This document shows positions 33,134-64,000 of a stretch of DNA of 64,000 nt, in pieces. Every line of letters begins with the position of its first letter. Positions within the stretch are counted from its first letter, which is position 1. Below the pieces are notes generated by a model. The model worked only from the letters and a program-made list of their open reading frames with translations. It ran no database searches and had not been told where the DNA came from. The position numbers and the translations under genes are program-made. The stretch comes from Drosophila persimilis (lineage: Eukaryota > Arthropoda > Insecta > Diptera > Drosophilidae). Location: positions 14,012,001-14,076,000 of the forward strand of contig NW_020825288.1 in assembly GCF_003286085.1 (NCBI RefSeq), given 5' to 3'.

Positions 33134-35040
33134 GGGCTCTGAATAGCAATCGATGGGACCATCAGAGACAAGAGTTTTCCCTAATACTCATCTATCCACC
33201 CCGAAGCCCTGCCACCGATCCCAACACCGAACCGGACCCATTGATTTATGCTCATATTTTGTGTGGTTTATTTATGTCGTTGGTGGCATGTTCTCCAACT
33301 GGTTTCAGATGGCGTGCCCCATTATCATCCCATGTGTGTGCACCCTCCTCACTCTCTCTCTCTCCCTGTGTCGCTCTGTGTGAATGGTTTCCCATTGGCT
33401 GGGCATGGTTCCGGGCTTATCTGCGATGCTGATTAACTGATTTATATGGCTGGTCATTGCCTATGCATTGATCACCGCACTTGGCCAAGTGATGGACTGG
33501 GCAGGAGTTACTATTACAGTTAGTACGTATAACTGTTACAATTGGCCCGTGACATATGTCTCTCTGTTTGTCTGCTGTGTTTTCGTGTGCGGGGGGTAAT
33601 TGCCATGGCTCTGACTCGAATGACTTATTTTGTTTCAATTATTTAGTAATTATATAGCAATTATACATACCTATAGTTTTTGTTTTTGGGCAGCAACTTT
33701 GTCGGGCCCTAATGGCCAATCCGAGGGCTGTACCTAGCACGTCGTGGTCATGTGATGCTGACGAAACAGACGAAACACACCGTTTCAGTATCGTAGGGCA
33801 TTTGGAGAAATGATTTTGATGCCTATTTCGAAATAAGGAAGTACCAAGCAGAAGAAATGTAGCGCTTCCAGGGATTGGATTGTAGAAGTTAGTCTGGAGA
33901 TTGCATCTCGAAAGAAGACTGAATTATAGGCATTATATATTCGATTAGATCCTTAGATTCTTTTGAAATTATCTGTCCATATCATTCAATTTTAATAAAT
34001 TTCTTTACTTTTCGAACTTTGTCAGTCTAGAAATGAATTCATTTATGAAATATCATAAAATCTTTATGGCTGTAAACGAAAAAATGTTTAAAATACTTAC
34101 ATTGAGTCAAGGGTATATCGAACACCAAACATTCCATTCGGGTGAGTGATCTTTCAATAGTTTCCCTTCCTTTGATTATTTTTTTCATACAACACTTCCA
34201 TTAACGCCCTGCACTGTCCACCCAGAGATATATGCCTCAATAACTGAACAATACGGACTTGCTTCGCTGCCTTTCTGCTTCGCAGCGTGCCGTGCACTTA
34301 ATTGTTGTCCCAATTACTGCATTGCCATGAGATATATGAGATATATCCGGCCGATAGCTGCGTTTTTATATTATTGTTTGCAATTGGGAAAATTGATAAT
34401 CGCGAACAAACAAATAAAAAACCTTTGGCAAGGTGCAGCGGAAACGGATGCCGGGGCGACAAAAGCCTAATGGGGTCATCATTGCATATTGCTCGGCTGG
34501 TTAGGGGTCTGTAATGGGTAGCAGACACGCGTTGGCCATCATTAATCTGAGATCTGAGTGGAGTTCCCATAGCTCGAGTGTGTGACGATCTGCTTTTTGG
34601 GACCTAGAACATAACTCGGTTGAGGTTTCGTTGCTTAATTCTGGCCTGCGCATTCAGATTCAAGTACAAAAGACTTAGGCAACAAACTTGGCCGCTGCTG
34701 AGCAGCTCTGGTGCTCTGCGGCGCTGTTCTTGTGGCAGAACATGCCATTTCACGCCTCCAAACAACTCATAATTCAAGCCATCAATGGCCAGGCAACAAA
34801 TGCTGCATAACAAATGACCAACACAGAACAGAACCGAACCCAGAAGAACCCCAATTGAAGCACGTTTCTGGTGTACCGAAAGACGCATCGAAATTTAAAG
34901 ACCGATTCATGAGCATAAATGGCCATTATGAAGACATCATTGTGGGGCCAGATCTGGCTCAGGGGGATTTATTACCAAACCAATTTCGATTTTCGACTTT
35001 CGAGTTTCGATTTTGTGTCCACTCATCCGGCGGCAATTAA
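33134..35040. other. Intergenic downstream of grain
   Basis: No gene seen. The sequence is non-coding with mixed composition and has no long repeat. Confidence 0.4.
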
Positions 35041-36757
35041 TCATCTTCAGTTACCGTTCTCAATTAGAATCGTTTGCTTTGTATTTTTCGTATTTTATGT
35101 ATATTTGTTTCTTCATAAATTACTTTTATTTATTTTTATGATTTTTTTTTTTTGTTTGTTGGATTTTTCTGGTGATTGCCATTAAGTTTAGTACAATTTT
35201 CCATTTGATTTTTTTGTTTTTGTTTTGTTTTCTATTTCGATTTTAAATAAACATTATCTTGCTTGGTTTTTGTGTATATTCAACTATCAATATGGCCAAA
35301 TTACAATACATTTATCGCTTATCATACATATTTATAGCTCTATATACTATATATATATATATATATGTATATGTATAGTTATGTATATCGTAGTGGGGGA
35401 CATAAATTAGGGTTACGACTAAACCGGCTTTATACACAGAACTTAGGGGTATACATGGTTAGGATTTGCTCTCTTTTTTTAGGTTTTCGCTTTTTCTGGC
35501 TTTTGCTAAAATTATACAAAAATTGCTAACAAATGTATTTTACAAATTGCCATTAACATTTAATTTAATTAAATTTAGTACTTTATGTTTATCTCTATGC
35601 ATTAATGTGTGTGTTTTGTGTATATATTTTTAAGACTTAGGTTTAAACATTGAACATTTAAGTGTGTGTGTGTGTGTTTCTTGTTAGTTAAAAGTTGGGT
35701 GCTGCCCCGGCCCTGGCTCTTTGAAATATTTATATATTTTCTGATTTTCGATTTAGTTATTTTTTAAATTTATTTTACAATGGCTAAGGGCGCTCCCTAG
35801 TGAATATTTATATTTATGTATATATAGATTTTAATTTTTTGTTTATCACGTCTGTTTTGTTTAGAGTCTAAGAATTTAACTAGTTTACAGTAGGCATACG
35901 CTATAAAGTATTTCGTGCAATTTTCAATTGCATTCCGCGAATTAGGACAATCGTCTTTCGTTTTGTTTTCAACTTTCATACAAAACTCTATTCTCTTCTT
36001 TTGGACGTGCGTTGTAACGGTGTTTGTCTGCTTTATTTATAGCAGTAATTTTTAGTTCTCTATGTGCTTGATTTTTCTCGCTTTTATATATACACAATAA
36101 ATATTTATGCAACTTCCTCTTTCCCTCTCCATCTCCATCTCCCTCTCGTTTCTGTTTTTGTTTCTGTTTCGTTTTGTTTTTTATGGCAGTTCATAAAGCA
36201 CAATTGAATACGCTGAGAGAAATTAAATTAATTAAGCGAAATATGAAACAGAGAAGCCATAAAGGCGAAAATAAAATACAAATAAATGTGCAGCCCTTTA
36301 ATTAATTTTAATGGGTGTTTTTTTTTTTGTTTTTGTTATTATTGCCGGCTTTGCTCGGCTCGGCTCGGCTCGGAGTCCGGTCCGGTTCGACAGCAACAAA
36401 ACGAAAGCTTAAATAATTAAAAATTGCACGCAATGTTTACAATTAGGAAAAACCAGCGCCTGGGCATCATTGGCATTGGCACACCCGGACACCCGCACAT
36501 ACCATCCACACATATGTGTGGATCTCAAGTGCTAAGAGCGGACGGGCTGTCCAGGGCTGGCTGTCAAGGAGTCCTCAGTTTGGCATTGTGTTTGTTGTAT
36601 TTGTTGCATCTGGTTTGCTTCTCATTTGTGGCATTAACTGAACAGATTATTGTTCAAGTTATTACCGCTCCATCACGTATAGTCTGTGCGCCAGGTGCCC
36701 TACAAGAGAGTGAGCGAGAGAGAGCAGAGAGATAGTAAAACATTAGTAAGAAAGCTC
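35041..36757 (-). other. grn: Probable grain 3'UTR, AT-rich
   Basis: AT-rich sequence on the 3' side of the last recognisable grain exon. Candidate minus-strand poly(A) signals (TTTATT on plus) lie at 36032-36037 and 35125-35130, and there is a TA microsatellite near 35345-35380. If the exon at 36836-37023 splices onward, a tiny last coding exon could be hidden here. Confidence 0.4.
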
Positions 36758-57106
<20,349 letters not shown>

Positions 57107-58450
57107 CTGCAACAAAAAATATAAAGCGAGCTTAATAAAAATCTGGGGCTGAAGAAATCAACTTAAATGCTGCATTAAATCAATTATGGCCCGAATTTAT
57201 AACGAAGATAAACCGACTAAGCCGCGACCAGAAGCGATAAAAATTCATAATAAACGACGCGGTTGTTCTCCTCCGCTCGTGTTTTCCTCTGTGGCTGCCG
57301 CGCAAATTTGCTAAGCAAAAGCCAGCCAGCAGATCCAAGGCGGAAAAGCTGTGTTATAATTTATGAAACACCACGGCGAGAAAGAGAGAGAGAGAGAGAG
57401 TCGAGCCGCCTCAGAACCTCTGACCACACCGTACCACAGATCAAGCGATCGATCCACCATCGATTCAACGCTTGCGGCCTTCGGGCCGACTTTGCATATG
57501 GCCAAGACCAAAGAGAGCCACGCCACAGAGAGACTGCGACTGCGACTGCGACTGGTGCTGGTGCTGGGACTTCTGCATTGTCATAAATTGTTTAATTTGT
57601 ATCATAAACAATCGCGTTAAACTTTTGTCCCAGAGCTAAAAAGATCGATCAACGGCTCTGCTCTGCTTGGATCGGATCGGAGGCCCCCTTGCCGTTGCCG
57701 TTGCCGCCGCCTCACCTATGGCCAGGGATCGGCTAAAAGTGTAGCCTAAATGTCTGGCAGTGTATAATTTAGCAGACACCAAGTGAGATTTATGTGCGCC
57801 AGTGCTGCCTGCCGGTTGGCCCCAGCGATCGGTATATCGGCATATCGGCATAGGCTGGGCCTATATCCCCCATGTCTGGTCCGTCTGTTCCGAGTGTATC
57901 CTCGGAGCGGGTGCCAGTCGGGGTGCCAGTCGGGGTGCCATGGAGGCATGTTGCAATTGTTTGGGGCGCACTTATTCTTATTATTATCATTAATATTGCT
58001 GGCTTCAGCTCCCCAAAGAGTCGCAGGCCTTTGGGGCTTGTTTGTATGCGAAATTATTTTTGATTATGCAGCAGCCACAGCCACAGCAGCAGCAGCAGCA
58101 GGAGCAGCACTCAGAGCCGGCTGGCCAACAGTAGGTCAGTTCAATGCACGTCAAGATGGATTAGGCCAAATCAAGACCAGGCAAGAGCCACCAGCAGAGG
58201 TTTGGGTAATGGAGAAACAGGAATGCTCTACAAATTGAATCTTTCCTCGAAAATCATGGGAAACTTTTTCACAAACTTCCCCCCCCTCCTGATGGCACCC
58301 AATCATTGCCAGATTCTGTTCCCCAAACAAGCCGCAAAACAAAGCCATAATTCCGCAGCCCCCGATAAAGGGTATTCCTTCATCGCCAGCAATCAGCGGT
58401 TGCAAAAAAGAGAAGAACATGATCGTTCGATGGATGGTTGGGTTCACTCC

Positions 58451-58470
58451 GATCGATCGATCGATCGATG
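58451..58470. repeat. GATC tetranucleotide repeat
   Basis: Five GATC-type units giving overlapping ATCGAT palindromes. Confidence 0.8.
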
Positions 58471-59214
58471 GGCTGGTGGTTTGGCTGGATCGATGCCTCC
58501 GATAATATCCATTTGATTATCCTAATAACAGTGCTTTAGTGGCGATATTATATGTACGTGTGTCTGATTATAGAAATTAGCCAGGGCAGAGGCAGTTGCA
58601 GTTGCAGCCAGCAACCAGCAACCACAACACAGTTGCACAGTTGCACAGTCGGACAGTCGGACAGTCGGACAGTTGTGGTTTCTTCGAGTTCCGCGGAAGA
58701 CACATACATACATATGTATTTCCCTGGCCAATGCCTCAATCAAATGTTGTTGCTGCTTCTCCCGAGACTTCACACTTTTGCGCCGACAACGACAAAACCC
58801 GATTACCAGCTACGTGCCACCTCATCTTTGAATGAAATGAGGGGGGGTCACCGCACCATATGGATACTCGTATGAAGTCGTCATCATCGCATCGGACTTG
58901 TACTTGTATAATTTGGCCAGACTCGGGGAAATAATCACATTGGACATGCTAAATTATAGAGTGCAGCTTGGCGGGCAGAGGAGAGGGGCTTGACTCCGGC
59001 TCTGGCAAATCAATGCCGGCTCTTCTTTAATTGGAAACTTTCAATTTGTTTGGAGCCGAGTCCGCCGATGGTGTTGGCGATAACAGAGCGCTGTTAACTG
59101 CTGCCCGGCTGTTAATCGCCAGCCCTGTGACTCACTGTTAGCTGAAGCTCGGGTGGAAGCTCGGATCGGATCGGATTGAGGCCCTCGCTCGGATCGACCT
59201 GCGGCTGTTGGCAT

Positions 59215-59219
<5 letters not shown>

Positions 59220-59248
<29 letters not shown>
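59220..59248. repeat. GT microsatellite
   Basis: About 14 uninterrupted GT units. Confidence 0.85.
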
Positions 59249-59249
<1 letters not shown>

Positions 59250-59481
59250 ATAAAACAATTCGCTAATAAATCAAGACCCGGAGTACACAGCAATTAAAGT
59301 TGCAAAAAGTTGGAAGAAAACAGCAAGAAACAACGACATTTTTTTTTGATTGTTGTTGTCGGTATGCAAAGCTCGTGCTGGTGGAAAGCTCGCATGTGTT
59401 ATGGCAGGGGCTAGGGCAGGGGCAGGGGTTGCCCTTGGTCGTCCCCAAAGCCAAAAAAAAATCCCGGCTGACACGTTCTAC

Positions 59482-59482
<1 letters not shown>

Positions 59483-59521
<39 letters not shown>

Positions 59522-59522
59522 C
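59483..59522. repeat. CAA trinucleotide repeat
   Basis: About 13 uninterrupted CAA units. Confidence 0.85.
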
Positions 59523-60484
59523 CTGTACAACAAAAGCAAGTTTTTTTTTTTTACTTTTGTTTTGTTTTGAAGTTTTTGGCCTGCGCTTGATTTCTTCAAA
59601 GTGACAGATCAAAGCCACAAAAGCCGACTCTCTCGCTCTCTCTCTGTCTCTCTTTTCGGACATTTCTATGGCATTTTAAAAGCGTTTGACAGCGCTCAAC
59701 GCTCTCAGCGGCTGTCCATCTAGGCCGAAAGCCCGCGTCGCGTCGAGAGCCAAAGCCAAAGCCCGGGGATGGATCCGTTTGGTTTTGTGCGCCGAAAGCG
59801 CCTTTTAATTGCAATCGACTTTGCTTGACGACGACGTGAATGACATAATTAATGTATGTATGTCTATGTGTGATGTATGCGATGCACTTAGCCGGACGTG
59901 TTGGACAGTTGAAGATGACAGACCATGACAGAGAGAAAACAGGTGATGTCCCGATTGCCATGGCACTGTTGCAACAATTTCAATTAGTAAAATGCAGCCA
60001 GCAGCTGGATCCTATCATTTCGGCCATCTCGTCAGCACAGCATCCCCCCTCATCCCCATCCCCATACCCTTTTTCCATCATCAACACATTTGAATGGGAC
60101 AACAAAAGGCACGGATGGGCACCGCTCAAAGAGCACTGCCATCTTGATAGGACACGGGGCGGGAAAAAAAAGGATTGCCAGCTCTTTGGTAAATTAAATT
60201 CACACCAAAAGCTGGGCCAGATATGGGATTAGGGGTTGAGAGATTTTCCACGTTATCAATCGAGACAAATCAAATCCGCAAATGAGTAAAACGAGACTCT
60301 CTCTCTCTCTCTGTGACGTTTCCCTGTGCCCCAGTAGACGATGTTTGTTGCGGGGGGATTCCGGAGTCGATTAGTGGATTCAGCTGCTTCCTGTTCTGGC
60401 CAACAATCAATCATGCAAAGGACTCGCGCAAGAGCCAGGGAATCCTCTGGTTTGACCCCTTGTACACACATACAGACATTCACA

Positions 60485-60487
<3 letters not shown>

Positions 60488-60515
<28 letters not shown>
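60488..60515. repeat. GT microsatellite
   Basis: About 14 GT units preceded by a short CACACACG, so the tract is partly self-complementary. Confidence 0.8.
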
Positions 60516-63500
60516 CTGCAGGCGGTGGCTTAATTTATGGCCAGAGCTACCCTCGAGACATATAACAAGGACTTTTCACCTGCTCCGATGTAGATGTTGT
60601 AGCTGTTGTAGGCGCGTGGCGGCTCCAAAATGCGGTCAAGTGTCTCTCTCTCCCTCTCTCCCTCCCTCTCTCTCTCTCTCTCTCTCTGTAGCTCGGCGTC
60701 TTTGGCTCTCTCTTGAGACACTTACACCTGCTCCAAAATTGGAAATTGTTTAAACATGCAGCAGCGGCGGCCGCAGCGGGCCATAAACTATAACGGATTC
60801 CAGTTTTAGCCACCACCAGTGGTACTCTCTGCTCAGCAGGTAGGTCAGTTTTGGCCGCCTCAAAGACACCTTGATAGTAGTTTTAGTTGGAGCTCAAACC
60901 CCCGAACTCGAAGCTAAAGTCGGGGCTGAAAACTGAGGCTGAAGCCTGAAACAGTGGCCAAGAAGAGAGGTCGATCGGTTGGTTGGTCTCTGGGGCTGCT
61001 TAGCATTTTGCGCGCTTGTTTGTTTTAATTATTTCTTTGCTTTTCCCTGCCTGGCATTATGGCATTTGCGTGACTCCGACTGACGGAATGACGGACTGAC
61101 AGACCGACTGACTGACTGACTGACGTGCTGGGGGCCGAATGAGTGACTGACAGAAACAGAGGCAGTCAGAGGCAGGCTGCATTATTAAGCGCAAACTGCG
61201 CTGCCTCTGCCATCTATATTATTAACACTTTATTTGCGGCATGCCGCACAGCCCCCACCCTCCCCTCCCCTTGCACACAGCTACAGCCTCGGTGCGGCCC
61301 GGCCCGGCCCGGCCCTGCCTCAAGTTGCATGCCAGCTTATCATTAGTCATAAGTTGTCAATTGTATTTATGATAATGCGTTTAATAACTCAAGTAGCAGC
61401 AACGGCAACGGCCACGGCAGCCTGTAAGTTATGCTGCCGCTGCCATTGTGGCAGGCTGGGCAATGTTGCACAACTGCCAGTACGAGTATCTCTTTTGAGG
61501 AATTCTCTGGGTTATTAATTGCTTTATAATTGTCGTATTACAAGAGCATTTCTGTGGAGAATTTCTCTATGCAGGGCTCTCAAGAGGCGAGATAGTTTTC
61601 GGCTGGGATCGGCTCTGGGTAATGGCCGTAACCAGGTTGTTTGGGCCAACGTGTGAATTACGTGGCCTGGGCCCCAGCAGCTTTTGCATACTACGTGCAA
61701 CAATGCTGCCTGCCACACACCAAAAAAAAAAACAAAAAAAAACTAAGCCAGAAGGAGAAACATGTTGACAACAAGCAGTGCAACACGGGGGGTAAGGCGG
61801 GTGAGGGGGAGTCGGGTTTTGGGTTGGGTTTTGGCTCTGAAGTGCGCCATTTTTGTGGCCATTTGTTTTGCAGCGAAGCAGCGGTGCAGTGGAGCAGCGG
61901 AGGGGCGGGGAGTGCGGCAGAAATGTTAATAATGCGGCTGCAGTTGCCATTCGGTGGCACGGGGAGAGTGGGGCACCTGGAATCCTTGCCACGCAATGGC
62001 GAAAGCCAACAAGAGGAAATTTATGCAAATGCCGCCTCGGCTGTCAGTCAGTCCGTCAGTCCGTCAGTCAGTCAAACGCTTTGACAGTTTTCAGTTCGTT
62101 TGGCATTCGTTTCCCTCTACCCCTCTCTCCCTCTCTCCATCGAGCTCCTACCCGCTGGTGGTCTCTTTTGCCGGCTAATGAGCAAACACCCCAAAAGGGA
62201 TGCCGGAGTGTGTCCTGCGCCAACAAATGCCTTCGCTCGCACTTATGACAGTTCGAAGCGTCAGCGAAATCATTAAAATTGACAAGTTTTTATATGCCAC
62301 AAACCAAATTTGGTCAACGTTTGAAGTGATCGCTAAAAGTGTTCCACCGGCAGCCGCGGACTCATCTGCTCCACCGACAAGTTGCTGTTGCCGATTGCTG
62401 TTTGTTTTTGCTGTTGGGACCACCGGCGGGCGCTGCTTCACATGTCATAAATAAGAACGCGTTGACATTTATCACAACAAAGGGCCAAAGACAAAAGGCT
62501 GGCCTGCTGCCGCCGAAAACTCAAGAGAACAGGAAAAAAAAAACAACAACTGGCCTAAGAAAACGTTGCATAAATTCATAAGCGGCTGCGAGCTTGAGAA
62601 ATTCAATTGATGCGACCTCGACTTTGGAGCTCTCTCGGTGCCCGGCGGACCGCGGCGGACCGCGGCGGCTGTGTCCACTCTTGTGGCATATTCGCATATT
62701 AATAAAATATTTTATTAAACACACGCGCCGCCGTCGCCAACAACCGAACAACCGAACATCCGAACAGCCAAAAGATGAGATGCGATGAGAGGATCCGCTG
62801 CGAAAAATTATGCTAAACAGTTTTGCTCTGCACGCCCTCCCAAAAAAGGCCACAAACGAAAAATCGTGAGTCTGCCGCTGCCTCCTTTCCTGCCCCCCCC
62901 CTTCCTGCTTGCTTGCAACAAATTTTTGGCGGCGTCTCTGGCGACACATATTTCCAGTGATCGAAGCCCCGAACGCGGCCCCAAAAGAACCCATGAATTG
63001 TCCACATATTTTCGTATTATTGCTGCATTGTTATGCTCTGTTCTGTGGCGACTCTTCGAGTGTTGTTGTTTTTTTTTTTGGCTAAAACTGGTTGGCTGGC
63101 CCAAACGATCTAAACAAATTTGGCATTGACAAATGTTAATTAGAGAGGGGCCCCTGGCACAGGTCTCCGTCTTCTTGTGATTTCGATTCCAATTCGTGGT
63201 AAGATTGTTCTAGTTTGATGGCTAATGTGGCGGAGGGGGCGGGGGGCTTTTCCTAGGAAGCAATTTGACTGGGGGTACAATGACTCTTTCGGGGGCCTCC
63301 TCCTCTGATTAATAAGCCATTCCGGGCGCTTGATCAGTTAAGGCAAATGTCGCAAAAGTCATTTGTAAACTTGACACTGCAATGGGACCACGGACTCGGC
63401 AGCAGTCCGCGGATGCCTACCGGGGGCACGTCGGAGTTACAGCCAGTGCCACACAATGCCAAACACGGCTGCACAAATGTATTAGCAACAATTTATCAGA

Positions 63501-64000
63501 GGCACACAAATGTTTGCTGCCGTTGCCATCGGATGCTGCTGCTGCTGTTGCACCATTGACAGCGGGGGCAGCTGGCAGCTGCCAACAATGCGCTAATATT
63601 CAATATTGTAATTGCATGCACAAATCGTGGGCCCCGAGACTCTCTGGCAACATGTTGCAGGCAATGCGAGGCGAGGCGACGCGACGCGACGGCTTCTTTG
63701 CCTCCTTTTCTCCTGTTGCTGGATGGCTGGAAAATTAATGAATGCTGGCCTCCAGCCTGCCGTCCTGCCTGCCTCATTGTATGGGGCATAGCGACCGCTC
63801 GCTGTGTTAGACAAATCACAACAACAGCAGCAACAGCAGCAACATGTGGCTGCCACTGCCGTGCTGCTGCTGCTGCTGCTGCCGCTCAAGATGCGTAAGC
63901 TTTTGTCTGGATTGTTGTCGATATAAATCGCCTTCGAGTCGCATTTTGATTTAACAAATTAATAATGAAAGGAGAACGGTAGCCGGTGCCTGGCTGCCTT

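Larger units (their letters stand above)
57107..64000 (-). other. grn: grain upstream intron (partial)
   Basis: No exon resembling the missing GATA2/3 N-terminus was found in this 6.9 kb, so the first coding exon is probably to the right of the window. Simple repeats include a GA run near 57379-57400, GATC repeats at 58451-58470, GT runs at 59220-59248 and 60488-60515, CAA repeats at 59483-59522, a GACT tract near 61078-61124 and GTCAGTCC repeats near 62040-62072. Confidence 0.5.

Overview
The window is animal nuclear DNA from a drosophilid fly. Five protein-coding genes and one tRNA can be read. Their order is puckered, a DDX43-type KH/DEAD-box helicase, Isy1, Arl8, tRNA-Asn and the GATA factor grain. 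From memory this matches polytene region 84E-84F of D. melanogaster chromosome arm 3R (Muller element E). Short GT-AG introns, runs of CAG/CAA, GA and GT microsatellites, and fly housekeeping promoter motifs agree with this. The puckered C-terminus does not look like the D. melanogaster protein as I recall it, so this is probably another Drosophila species. I cannot name the species.

Layout. Bases 1-5420 are the last intron of puckered (+), whose earlier exons lie off the left edge. The final coding exon (5421-6280) and its 3'UTR follow. From about 7.5 to 14.1 kb there is a compact housekeeping block. The helicase (+, four exons) runs tail-to-tail into Isy1 (-, four exons including a 23-nt microexon). 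Isy1 shares a 349-bp divergent promoter with Arl8 (+, four exons). Two clusters of the GTATATTT core-promoter element (Ohler motif 6) mark the housekeeping promoters, and they share an identical 27-bp block. From about 15.3 to 35 kb there is a large region with no recognised protein gene. It holds a single tRNA-Asn, an AT-rich imperfect tandem duplication, many microsatellites and two weak small-ORF candidates. From about 35 kb to beyond the right edge lies grain (-). Six coding exons are scattered over 20 kb, separated by introns of 3.3, 8.5 and 6.5 kb, and the start codon is upstream of the window.

How the parts relate. puckered is the JNK phosphatase that feeds back on JNK signalling, and three AP-1 consensus sites lie in its intron. 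grain is a developmental GATA2/3-type regulator; its large introns and flanks contain repeated short elements (homeodomain-type sites, ATCGAT palindromes, a helically phased triplet) that could be regulatory. The helicase, Isy1 (spliceosome) and Arl8 (lysosome transport) are constitutive genes packed between two developmental genes.

I found no CRISPR array, no intact transposon and no unfamiliar multi-gene system. The most unusual items are a decayed copy of a helicase exon segment in that gene's own 3'UTR, the shared promoter block, the Isy1 microexon next to an isolated start codon, and the short repeated elements within and around grain. All exon boundaries were inferred by eye from splice consensus plus protein family conservation.
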